From positions 62,001 to 126,000 of the forward strand of contig NW_024883092.1 of NCBI RefSeq assembly GCF_019059575.1: 64,000 bases of DNA. The letters run 5' to 3'. Positions 52,909 to 64,000 of the stretch are shown piece by piece (the stretch's first letter is position 1; every line of letters starts with the position of its first letter). The notes beneath the pieces were generated by a model. It was not told where the DNA came from. It saw only the letters and a list, made by a program, of their open reading frames with translations, and ran no database searches. Both the position numbers and the translations under genes were made by a program. The stretch comes from Amphibalanus amphitrite. Its lineage: Eukaryota; Arthropoda; Thecostraca; Balanomorpha; Balanidae.

Positions 52909-53335
52909 ACCTAGCTTACGCCTTTCCGTTACCGCGTTTAGCTTCTGAACCATGTGGAAACTGCCCGTTCGTACCGGCCGGTTGTGAGCAGCCGGTAGTC
53001 TCGAAGGTGGTAAATGAGGTGCCCAATGAGGTGTTGACGAGGTGTGGCAATGAAGCGCTCCCCGTTCCTGGCCCGTGGAACTGGACAGCTGGGAGGGTGA
53101 TAAAGACCGGCTGTAACTCCGCCACGGACGGCTGCCGGCCGCGGCGGCAGGCGGATTCGTCAGTCGGTAGTCAGTTGCCGGAGGAGATGTATGGACTGTG
53201 AGCGCATCTTGCGTTCACAGTACTGCGGTGGACGGATGAGGTCATTTCCGGTTTTGATTTGCTCTGAATTTTAGCTGGATCACTGTGAAACGAGTTGTCA
53301 TCCATCCGGTTGACAATTAATTTTATTAATTTTAA

Positions 53336-54531
53336 CCCGCGCCCTGGTGGGGTCTGTTTATAACGCGACCTGGTGGGGGGGGGCTATTTTTTGCCCCCCC
53401 TCGTATCTCCGAAACTACTGGACGGATCCGCAAAATTCAAACGGCGTTCGAAAGGCCTGTCAAATTTGTCGAAGGAAACCAAATTTCATTGACCTCGGGG
53501 TCACCGATGACGTCACAGGTCAGGTCAAAGATGAAATGTTTCACCGTTTTTGGGTCTTCTAGGGAATGCGCTGTAACACCGAGGAAAACGCATTTTGTCG
53601 AGAATCAGCGGTAGGGCGTCAGTTGCCTAGTAGATATTTTGCTATTAGAGGTCACTGGCAGTACCAGGTCAGGTCACAGGTCAGGTGCCCAAGGGTCACA
53701 GGTCAGGTCACATGAGCCCAACTTTACTAAGGTTGTGTGATACATGTTTTATGGCCAATTTTTCATTTCCAACTCAATGGTGGTGGTTATAAGACTATCA
53801 GGTACGGCTTAGGTCACTTTCTGGTGAAGTTCAGGTCAAGGTCAGGTCAAGGTCAGGCCAAAAAGGTCAAATTTTAAAGTTGACAGTTTTGCATAAAATG
53901 GGTATTGATTCGATGCAGCTCGTCACGGGGAGTCTAATGGTGGTCTTTGTTTTGCGCTACGGGGTCTAGAATTGCTAAAAATTGAGTTTGAAAATTTGAC
54001 GTCATCAATTTTGAACAGTTTTTTCGCTATAACTTCGCCAAAAAAAGAGGTATCAATCTCAAATTTGGTATGTGGATGGAAGGCGGTAAGGACTATCACA
54101 TATATTCCGGTTTTTGCGAAATTCGAAAAACTTTTTGGATTTTTCGATTATTATATCCAAAAAATCTATTTTTTTATTTTTGGGGGTCAAAATCCAAAAA
54201 TTTCAAAAATCTGAGATAGCAGTTTTGTAGCCCTGTCCAATCTACAGCTTTTATGTCTTTATCATTTTTCTGTATTTGCAAAGCTATAGGCCTGATAGCT
54301 CTTCCCGCGAAACCCTTTTTTGGGTCGAAAACGGCAGAACATGACGTCACTCTGACGTCATTTCCGGCCAACATTTCATAGCCTTTGGAAAAAATTTTTG
54401 GTCACAATGTGTAAAATTGATGTCCGGGAGGGTACTGAAAGTTTGGTGACGATCGGCGCAGCGGTTCTGGAGATATATCGAAAAGTCTGGAGGGGGGGGC
54501 AAAAAATAGCCCCCCCCCACCAGGCCGCGGG
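53336..54531. mobile_element. Non-autonomous TTAA-flanked element (piggyBac-like), family A relative
   Basis: TTAA at 53332-53335 and 54532-54535 flank a 1196-bp segment with CCCGCG... and ...CGCGGG ends. Close to each end, inverted ggggggggcta-ttttttgccccccc segments follow. The interior has many AGGTCA words (53660-53870). No transposase frame. Confidence 0.85.
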
Positions 54532-54639
54532 TTAACAGCACGGCTGGATTTGAGGCAACAAAGCCTGCGTGTTTTCTCAACTTTCCGCTGTGTCCATGCG
54601 TTGCATACCAAAGCGTGACGAAATTTCCAGACTTGGTCT

Positions 54640-54960
54640 TTCAAAGTCAGGTCACCAAAGTCACGTCAAGTGACCTAACCTCAGCGAAGGTGTTACTGCT
54701 CTGTGCTCGCCATAGCTACACCGACTGAACGATCGCCTTGAAGCTTCCACCAATTCGTAAGGGTAACAGTATACATTTTAAGTACAACTTATTGGTATCT
54801 CTGAATTTTGATATCAGTGACGACACCCAAAACTCAAAAGGTCATGTCAATTTATCTCAATCAGGCATCAAGATCAATTAGACAAATCAGTATCCGTTTC
54901 CTTGACATGCCACCAGCTTCAAAGAAAACTGACAGCTTGAAGCGCTCACATTTCCTCCCG
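54640..54960. repeat. Segment related to the 58-61 kb foldback loop
   Basis: The order 'aggtcaccaa', 'aagtgacctaacct', 'catagctacac.gactgaac' parallels 59015-59110. Confidence 0.45.
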
Positions 54961-57255
54961 TTCAGCCTACCTCGATTCTCACTAGCTCGTCGTCGCCCCG
55001 TCTACCCTAGTCTACTCCGACGCCACGAGTAACACCTGTCCGTTCCTGATAGCGGCCCAGAGGTCACACGGGGTCACGCTATCGCGACCACACCGGCCCG
55101 TGTCGCCATACCGATTCTCGCGGAGCGTGGCGGCGTGCGGTGTTAGCGCGGGCTGATAGTGGAACAAAAAGTGCCATTTGTGCCTTGGAGACTGGCGTGG
55201 CGTATGTCTGTCACATGTAGGTATACGGCGCAAACTGATAAACGTCAGGTGTGAAATCGGTAAAGTGAATGGGGCTGTTTTTATGATGGATAGGTGGTTA
55301 GATGAATGTATTGCATGTTGGGTATGCTTTTTGAATGCACTAGTTAATGCCAATGTGCGTCATAATTCGAGCTTCGGAAGTCCATGTCATTTAAATGAGC
55401 GTTCGTCTGTCTTTATTCAATTAGTAACTTGGAGCTGGGAATAAAATGGTGATTGGCATTGTGTAATTAAACTCCAGTGACGAGCACCGTCGGAGAGCTA
55501 CTTTTTATTTTCTCTAGGTGCGACTTGGCGTAGGATCGTGAATTGTGTCGCGCGGGGGTCGGAGCGCCAGGTCTCGCCGCCCAGAAAAAAACTCAGAAGC
55601 TCCAGCCGACAACAAAATTAAATCGACACGTGATCAAAGGGCGCGGACAGCGGTGTCGGCCGGCGGTGTCAGCACCCAGTCTCCGCACCTTTGTTGTTCC
55701 GGACCGGCGCTGTTTGTCGTCCCGCTTTGCATCGCATTTCGTCTCGGCGCCAGCCGTCCGCGGGCCACGACCTCCGGCGCTAAAAAACGAGCAAACTTTG
55801 TTTTTCAACTGTCACGGTGTTAATGAAAAGAGCTGAAAATATTTCCCCTCTGTCTCCATGCAGTTGTGTTCTTAAGCTAAGCTGAGCAGTCAACAGGCTT
55901 AATCTCAGTTCGCGGCTGCCAGTCCTCTTCGTATCCTGGAAACGTTCATCATGATGGCATCACGTATCTGGCAGTGTAGCGTTTTGGCTCGATATAATCG
56001 TGCATGGTCCCGCGGCTCCAGTTCCCGGTAGGTGTTGGCGCCCGAGGCGACCCTATACCAGGTATCAGAGTTGGTGCGGGGCCAGTATCACTGGGTCATG
56101 GGTCCGTAGCCCGGGGCGATTTGAGAGGGTCGTGACAGCCCGAGTCGGGGCTGATGTGATCTATCAGCAAGAAGCTGATGTTGATGCCCTGGGTGACGCA
56201 GGTGTAGAACTCGTGCCCCGAGTTCTCTGAAGCAATTCAGAGCCCCACTGAGTGACAGCACAAATAGAACACTGTCGTCGGATTAGTTATGACAGTTCGA
56301 TGTTTATCTCACATTCTTGTGTATTGAAGGATACCGGTGATCTCAGAGGTCACATGCCGCCGAGATATTCATGTCTTTTGGCAAGGCAAATGATTTCGCT
56401 GTCAGCTGGCAATTTTCAACAACTGCAGTGTCTATACCTAACCTACAAAGCCATACAATCTCCGCTAACCATCTTTAGAATAAATAAAAATATTATAATT
56501 CGCGAGTATTTTATTCCCAAGGTAATCGTTTCAGGTCGTAGCTCCTTACAAAACAATACCAACGTGTCATAGGTAGTTATTGCCGGCTCGAGGCTCGGTC
56601 GCGCAGCATACCATTAATTAGGTTTAGAAATCAAAAGGACAGTGAAATGGGTGCAGGAACCAATGACGTGTATCGAACTTAACTGTGGATGGAGCAACTG
56701 TCGCTGCAAAAACGCGAAACATTCCTATTCTGACGATGATTTGTCGAACAGGGATCGCATTTCAGCGCCTATAGCCCTATACCTAGTCAAACCCGAAGGT
56801 CAAACAATGGATTTGATGCGAATTACCAATGCATCGCTCACCATCAGACCGAGAACATATCGAAAAAAGGAACAGGGCAAAGGAGAGAAACAGAACTGAC
56901 ATCGCGAGCCAGAAATTCCTCGTTTGTGTTGTCATGCCTCAATCCCATTCTATCGCTGAGAATAATAGCCGGCTCTCCTTCATTTCATTCATCACGGCAA
57001 GGTTTCTTCTGCAGACGACATCGCTCCGTCGTCACGGCGGCGACTACGCTCGACGGCCTTGACAAATGGCGCGCGCCGCGCGCGCGCGTTTTTACCGCGC
57101 GGCCGGCGGCGCTAAATCGCGCGCGCTCGTAACGAGCGTGGCGCGCAATCAGCGCCGCCCGCCGGCCGCCCATCGGTCCCCATCGCTGCCGACGGGCCGG
57201 CGCCGGCCGTACGTCTCAATAACGCCTCCCTGTGCCAATCGACACGGCTGGCCGG

Positions 57256-57480
57256 CGCCCAGCGCAGGTCAGAAGGCCTGAGAGTTGAGACCCTGGGCTG
57301 GTCAGAGGCGCCCAGCGCTGGGCCACTGATCCATTGGTCGATGAGCAATGAACATCCAGTGCTAGTTCGAGGACACCCAGCGCTGCCCCTAGGGCACCCA
57401 GCGCTCGTCCCAGGTCGCCGATCGGCCAGCGCTGGTCCTGAGGCGTCCAACCGTCCAGCGCTGCTGCAGCCCGCTCTGCT
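57256..57480. repeat. Diverged minisatellite with CCCAGCGCT core
   Basis: About seven copies of a 20-40 bp unit containing (c)ccagcgct in a CpG-rich stretch (57000-57900). The stretch could be a CpG island, but no exon is supported. Confidence 0.6.
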
Positions 57481-58142
57481 CTGCTGAGGTCAGCCAGCGA
57501 CCCGCGGACGGGAGGGGAGAGGAAGTGGGTGGCTGCCGTCACCCCGGGTGGGCCGGGTCCGCACTGAGGGCGCCATTTACAGCGATAATGGTCACTGCCG
57601 GCGCCGCACGTGGATATGATCGCTCTTTGGTGGCGGCGGCCGAGTCGGGGACGGCGATTACGCCCCGAATGGCAGCTGCCACAGCGCGGCACGCCAGCCG
57701 CCGAGCCGCCGCCTTTTGTGACTGTCTTAGTCGACAGAGCGACCCGTCGCTGCTCCAGACGTGTGGGCCCAGTGCGAGATGGTGTGTCCAGATTGCTCTG
57801 CGTAGGAGCGTCACTTAGTGGACGGCGAGCCGAGATTGTGGCGAGAAGAATGAGGAAACGGCCACGCCGGAGACTCACGCATAAAAGACAAGAAAAGACG
57901 TATTGTGGCGAATGACCAGTTTACGACGTATGGGGCGGTCATTACCGATACCATCTGAAGAGAGCGCTAGATAGATTTGTTCCGTCACAAATCAGAAATC
58001 ATATTTCTAATGAAAGCGTGATTATAGCGTGGGTCTAGGTTAACTGCCCGCCTGTCGACCGCGGGCTTGTGTGTGGGAGTTATGTCGTATGCCTCGTGGA
58101 GGAACACAATAGCTTTCGGCCTGAGAGAGATGGCGAAAAAAT

Positions 58143-61093
58143 ACGTCGGGACCACGGACGTATAATTAAACTGGACCCGCAACCACCTCCATTCAGGTGA
58201 AGCCGACTAGGCGCCATCTAACGTTGCCAAAAAACCGTGCTCTGAAAGGTCATCGAACCATTACAATTGGAATTACGTCTAAACAGATGATCGGATCGAG
58301 ATGATGGTGGTACCGTTCGATGGGTAATGCCTTGAGGCAGGTGATGATGCATGTCACAGGTCATTCGGTGTCACGTGGCGCGTGCCACGTGCCGACAAAG
58401 TCGGGAAGGGCAAAATCCTTTAAGCGACGCTCCAAATTAAACGGTGCGCGGCACAGGTGCCAAATTCACAGGTCACATGTCCCGATGTTTGACCATTAAC
58501 ATATGGTATGCTCGGCAGCAGGGGGTGCGGAATGCACGCGCCAGGGGCGAAAAACATGTTTTGAGGATGCATCCTCCGATTCCGGAAAACCTTGACCTAG
58601 GCACACCAAATTTGGCACACTGACACTACTGGACACGCGCTTTAAGGTGCTGTACAAATAGGCGTGCTTGGGTACACGGTGCACGTGCTGTGCACGTGCA
58701 AACCTTTTGATGTTGCACTCTGTGTCACACATGCGGGTAGGGCGGGTAGCGCTGGCCATCTCAAAGTGCCAAATTTACACAGGCCATCCAGAATGCATTC
58801 CAGCATAGTTATTGAGCATATCTATCTCCTGGTGGACCCCAAAGGTGCGCTCTGCACGTGCAAAAAATTATCCGCGCCGGGCGGTGGGGATACTTGGACA
58901 CCCCATGTAGGTTTATGTAAATATCTCGAAAACGGCGTTGTGGAGCGCCGCCGTTTTTAGCACACCCTTTCATGCCTTTTTCACACATGCTGCATAACTT
59001 TCAGACCCAGGCACTCAAGGTTTGGTCACCAGGTTACGTCCAAGTGGCCTTACCTTAGGAAAAGTTATAATGCCTGTCATAGCTACACAGACTGAACAAT
59101 CGGTCTAAAACTTTGGCGGCGATTACTAAGAGCACCATATAGGTATACGTAAAGTATCTTATCCATAGTAAAGTATCAATTATCCATAGTAAAGTAGCTT
59201 ATCCATAGTAGGTGTCAACCACCACTGATGGCGTCGTAACATGTTACGAAGGCACTAAAACTATAACTTCTTAAATGTTGTTAAACTGAATGCTAAATTT
59301 GAAATCAGCTCCAAAAACTGTCCTAGAAACATGTAAAACTCGAAAAGGTGAACCAAGGTCATTCAGACCTAATTTTCACGTGACCTTGACACCCACCATA
59401 TCGTATGTGACCAACATCATATCACATGTTTGAACGCTTGAAACCAAGAAAAGACAGCAAACGCGCGGCTAGTGCGCGCCGACGTACGCCGAATCACTAT
59501 TCCGGCCAAACATGGTCTCGTAATAATAACTTAATATCAGATGCTGATTTACCGCTACTCAGTCAAGTTAGAAGCATTTCTTCTTGGCCGCGGTCACCGG
59601 TCCAGGCCACCACATAATCGTATTACACCGCGCTTGCTCAATGCTCCGTTCGTATTGTAAAAGCACTGCGGCACAGCATAGATACAGGCGCTCTGCTACT
59701 GCCATCTATGGGTGAAAGATGAAGATAATGGTTATTGCGGTACAGTATCACTACAGGCGCAAACGTGCAAACGAAGATGCCTATGCTGCGCTACCGGGCG
59801 ATGGTAGCGTAAATTTGCGTTGCTGGGTAGCTAAAGGTTTTGGAGCCCGAATTTGACAAAACAAATGGTTTGCCGTTTTAAAGACCGTATCAAACAATCT
59901 GCGGCTACTCTCAATTCTTGCTTTGAGATAATTGGTGATTTGTTTATCAAACCGTGGTACTTCCAAGCTATTACCAGCACATAACGAACTTCAGGGGACA
60001 CCGCTCGTCTATGTTTTGTGTCCTTTGCCTCACGTGAGGGTGATGGGTACTACCTACTGGAGTAGGCAAAAGTGATATCATCTCCCATTTTCAAATGGAT
60101 CAGCACCTAAATGGTGAGCCGACCAGGGGGACCGATGAACGTTGTTGTTGTCGTCATCATGGACCATAGGTGGCGGAACGGGGAGGACCTAACCTTGAGT
60201 GACTGGGGTCTGAAAGTTATGCAGCATGTGTGAAAAAGATTCATGAAAGGGTGTACTAAAAACGGCGGCGCTCCACAACGCCGTTTTCGAGATATTTACA
60301 TAAACATACATGGGGTGTCCAAGCATCCCCACCACCCGGCGCGGATAATTTTTTGCACGTGCAGACTGCAGAGCGCACCTTTGGGGTCCACCAGGAGATA
60401 GATATGCTCAATAGCTATGCTGGAATGCATTCTGGGTGGCCTGTGTAAATTTGGCACTTTGAGCTTGCTAGCGCTACCCGCTCTGCCCGTATATGTGACA
60501 CAGAGTGCAACATCAAAAGGTTTGCACGTGCACAGCACGTGCACCGTGTACCCCAGCACATCTATTTGCACAGCGCCTTAAAGCGCTCGTCCAGTAGTGT
60601 CAGTGTGCCAAATTTGGTGTGCCTAGGTCAAGGTTTTCCGGAATCGGAGGATGCATCCTCAAAACATGTTTTTCGCCCCTGGCGCGTGCATTCCGCACCC
60701 CCTGCTGCCGAGCATACCATATGTTAATGGTCAAACACCGGGACATGTGACCCGGTGAATTTGGCACCTGTGCCGCGCACCGTTTAATTTGGAGCGTCGC
60801 TTAAAGGTTTTTGCCCTTCCCGACTTTGTCGGCACGTGGCACGCGCCACGTGACACCGAATGACCTGTGACATGCATCATCACCTGCCTCAAAGCATTAC
60901 CCATCGAACGGTACCACCAGCATCTCGATCCGATCATCCGTTTAGACGCAATTCCAATTGTAATAGTTCGATGACCTTTCAGAGCACGGGTTTTTGGCAA
61001 CGTAAAATGGCGCCTTGTCGGCTTCACTATCTTCCATAGGAGGTTCATTGGGATCGTCAGTCCAGTTTATTTATACGCCCGTGGTCGGGACTC
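58143..61093. mobile_element. Giant foldback element, ~2.9 kb
   Basis: Arms of about 850-900 bp (58143-59020 and 60190-61093) are inverted and mostly identical, including segments such as gaagccgac and catatggtatgctcggcagc. The loop (about 59020-60190) has no gene. The arms contain GCACGTGC palindromes and phrases shared with the tandem repeat at 8.6 kb. Ends and target duplication not resolved. Confidence 0.85.
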
Positions 61094-61099
61094 GACTGA

Positions 61100-62785
61100 C
61101 GGCAATATTTCTAGCGAAGTGGCTGCAAAAGCACCAATCTTTTTCAGGCGAAGAGCTGAGAACACTAAATAATTGAGGTGTGGATTTAGTATTTACAGGT
61201 CAGGTTAGCGATGGCCGATGCATGAGCGTTAAACGCTCGCTAAGAAGCACGAGCGAGTCTCTCTCCTACTCCTCTATCTTTCTCTATTTTATTTGTGTAA
61301 TTTGCTTGTTCTCTCCCTCACTTTGTTTGCATTTTTATGATCTTCACATCCTCATTCACCTTAAAATTCGTACATGTACGGAAAATGCTAACCCTCTTAT
61401 ATATAGTAATGTAAGAAGGGAAAGAGGCGTAAAACCCGCCCACCTCTTCACTTGTATTCGTTGATATAAAAAAGCTGGTCAGCCAGACTCATGAAATTTT
61501 AAGACTTCCTCAAACTGTATGGGACAATATTTGTGTGAAAAAGGGTGCCTCATATCTGAAGATAGTAGTCTTGAACATGTATTATAACGAGGCCCAATTT
61601 TATATCTTTGACTGATGATGCATGGCCCTTAGATGTTGCTAAAAAGCCAGCTGCAAAATAGTTTCGAAAAATAAACATCGCAATTCGTCACTCGTCACTC
61701 GCCATCCATCTTCAGTCTCACTCGCCGTTAGTGACTTAGCTCATGCATGCGACTAATCCAACGTGAAGCTCACATGGAATCGCGCCATAGCCCATTGTCC
61801 TGACAAGCGGACTCTTTATGGTGTTTATCTTCTGGGCTTACACAGTGGCTATCCTGCCTATCCCTTCGCCATGGAGCCATGTGTGCATGCATTGCAACGT
61901 CAGAACTCAGACCAGTGCCACCATAGCATCAAATAACCAGGCGAATAGTGATGCATGCTCAATGCTCATATCTAGCCTTCAGGTAAATCACTGTCAAATC
62001 CAGGGGAGATTGAAGGACGCCATTAGTTCATTGCAGCATCCGGCGCTAAGAAAAAATTTGCCAGGCAATTCCCAACAGTAAAAAAAGAAAACAACAGGGA
62101 AAATCCCAGGAGGCTAGAGCCATGCTAGAGTTTAATCAATTAGAGGAAACCTTCAGACATGTCCTATCCTAACCCGCAGCATCCGAAACTGCTTTTCTGA
62201 AAGAAGTAGGTACGCCAAGTAACGATTTTGCCAGCCGTAAGCCGGTAATCAATAAGCTTGAAGTCGATAGATATCTGTCCTTCGGGTAATTTTTCCTACA
62301 ACATCGACCGTTAACATTGACAGGCTAGCGCTCAACTGATATGTTCGATTTTACCCGAGATAAATATCGCATAGCCGCGCTATTTCACAAGCGTCATACG
62401 ACTGTAGTTGGCAGTCGTGTCGGATTATCCACACATAAATGGACTCTGACGTCCAACCCAACTGGATTATGGCGATTTAACTGGCCCACCCTTGCAAGCA
62501 ATAGCGCAACTTGAGCAATAAGGCAAAGTGCACCATTAAAGGATAAATCCTCCTCTCAGTGTGCATTTTATCAACGTGTCATCTTCAATGTCAACTTGTA
62601 ATGCTACAAACCGATATATGTTCCTTGTCTGTGTGACGTTTAATGGTGATGTGATTGACATACTGTACAACAGAGGGAGGAGTAATGCATGCCTGAGTTC
62701 GCAATCTTCACTTATATGTCTGTATAATTCAACTTCAATGGGCTGCACGCATCCATTTTTACCATACTCCTCCACCAATGCTCCT
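61100..62785. other. Region without supported gene
   Basis: AT-rich sequence with short open frames only. Nothing recognised. Confidence 0.4.
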
Positions 62786-62789
62786 CTTG

Positions 62790-63112
62790 AGTTTGTTTGT
62801 TTGTTTTGTTTTATTGGGTTAGGCCCTTTCGGTCCAATGGGACCATTTCAGAGCCGGGAGGATGACAGGATATAGGGGGGAGACATTGGTCTGGGCAGGC
62901 ACCCTAGTGAGTCGCCGGGGCTGAGCCCGTCCAGAGGACAGGCCACCCAGCCCCAAGGCACTCACTGCACCCGGCTACGGGGTGCGCTCCCTCGGGAGCA
63001 GCGGTGCCGCTCCAAGGGAGCAGCCCGCATGAGATAAAGTTGCCTGTCCAGCCCGGAAGGGGGTTGCGGCGTGGAGGAGAAGGATTTCTGTATCCTGAGG
63101 ACAGAAACACGG
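62790..63112 (+). mobile_element. Dispersed repeat copy 2
   Basis: Starts gtttgtttgttttgttttat and is collinear with the reverse complement of 43355-43664 through aggatttctgtatcctgagg. Same family as copy 1. Confidence 0.75.
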
Positions 63113-63678
63113 AAAGGTGCCTCTTGAGTTTCACTCGTCTTGATGTTTCAGTCAGTTTGATTGCATGTCCGATTGTGCTTCCCGAGCGCCCCTTATGGTT
63201 CACGGAGGGCGTCTCCAGTACCTACTGACCCGTCAACCTCCTGCGGGGTTCCCTGAGAAAACAGCCGCCATTCACTGTCAACAGCCGTCAACAGCCGTCA
63301 TCCGCTGTGGCCCACCGATATGTGTAACTCAGAAGGGATACAGAAGCCGGGGCAGAGTGGAGAGACAGACACCACCCATAGGAATCCCCAAGGAATCCCC
63401 GCGACTATGCTGCCACTGAACAATGCCAGTCAGTGCAGCGGTCGCAACTTTCGCCCCGGATGTGGATAAAAGGGTAGTTTGTCCCCTGATGTCATGACGT
63501 GCTTCATTGGAACGGGGGAGGGGGCGGGGCCTTCGCGTCGCACCCTTCTGGAGGATGATAACTGGCGTTATCTTTAGTTAATCCCGTAACGCTTCGCGGC
63601 ATCGTAGCTCCATACCCATGTGTTGGCTGTTTATCGTCCGGCCGTCTCTCTCTCCCTTATATCCTATTCACCTTCCAG

Positions 63679-63711
63679 GCGATCGTTAAGAGAGAGGAGA
63701 CGGTCGACGAG
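63679..63711 (+). CDS. Possible short exon of another plus-strand gene (weak)
   Basis: A good acceptor (tattcaccttccag) precedes 33 bp (AIVKREETVDE), followed by the donor GAG|GTAAGG, phase 0 both sides. It is too short to identify and no partner exon was found in the window. Confidence 0.2.
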
Positions 63712-63980
63712 GTAAGGAAATGAAGGTAAGTAAAACCAACGCAGATGGTTGGAGGGGTGGGTGGAGGAAAACGTGCACAGCAGCGACCGCTGCTGGTCCG
63801 CTTCACTCGCCCGGGCCGCGTTGAGTGGACCTCAGCCGTCCCGCTCACGGCGGCCCGCTGGTGACGTCACGAACCCTCCGGCGAGGTCAGGTCGGGTCAC
63901 CGCTCGACAGTGCCGGCCGGCGTGGCTCTAGAGGCCAACCGCGGATACGCGTTTGAGCAAGGATGCGGCGTTACCATTAA

Positions 63981-64000
63981 AGGTAGTGTGCCAGCTTTCC
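63981..64000 (+). mobile_element. First 20 bp of another family B element, cut by the window end
   Basis: After TTAA at 63977-63980 the sequence AGGTAGTGTGCCAGCTTTCC matches the left end of the element at 11945. Confidence 0.7.

Overview
The window is animal nuclear DNA. Coding segments are short exons with GT/AG borders and correct phase, separated by long introns full of repeats. GC-rich exons in a more AT-rich background, a SNX5/6-type protein with arthropod-like length, and many short DNA transposons fit an arthropod, probably a crustacean such as a barnacle. The species is an inference and is not proven by anything here.

Two genes can be reconstructed, and they point away from each other. 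Gene 1 lies on the minus strand from about 22.6 kb down to at least 5.46 kb. Twelve exons join in one continuous reading frame of at least 2177 codons. It encodes a very large, mostly disordered and highly charged protein: two giant exons plus a short Cys-containing segment and a coiled coil, followed by a beta-propeller (WD40-like) C-terminal part spread over seven small exons. I do not recognise it with confidence; a ZNF106-like WD protein is one candidate. Its 3' end is not resolved. Gene 2 lies on the plus strand from 26.9 to 47.95 kb. It is the sorting nexin SNX5/SNX6 orthologue, complete with PX and BAR domains in 11 coding exons (407 codons before the stop, against about 404-406 residues in vertebrates), plus a candidate optional 18-bp microexon.

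Everything else is mostly repeats. There is a mariner-type element in a gene 1 intron (3.9-5.2 kb). Three non-autonomous elements are flanked by TTAA (10.95-11.88, 11.95-12.80 and 53.34-54.53 kb), and the first 20 bases of a fourth sit at the very end of the window. An hAT-like MITE has an 8-bp target duplication (52.07-52.55 kb). Two giant foldback elements have long inverted arms (29.3-31.2 and 58.1-61.1 kb), and two smaller foldbacks lie at 0.3 and 7.4 kb. There are tRNA-derived SINE copies, a broken LINE with an RNase H remnant (23.0-23.8 kb) and a pair of inverted dispersed repeats (43.4 and 62.8 kb). The most striking structure is a tandem array of about 950-bp units filling intron 7 of the sorting nexin gene (33.5-42.2 kb). 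Each unit carries an internal 30-bp repeat and two G-runs.

Two small tandem duplications involve splice sites of gene 1. About six copies of an exon end plus its 5' splice site follow the true donor (17.18-17.66 kb), and the 3' splice site with its polypyrimidine tract is duplicated at 10.24 kb. The stretches 0.6-1.7, 48-52, 54.5-58.1 and 61.1-63.7 kb hold no gene I can support.
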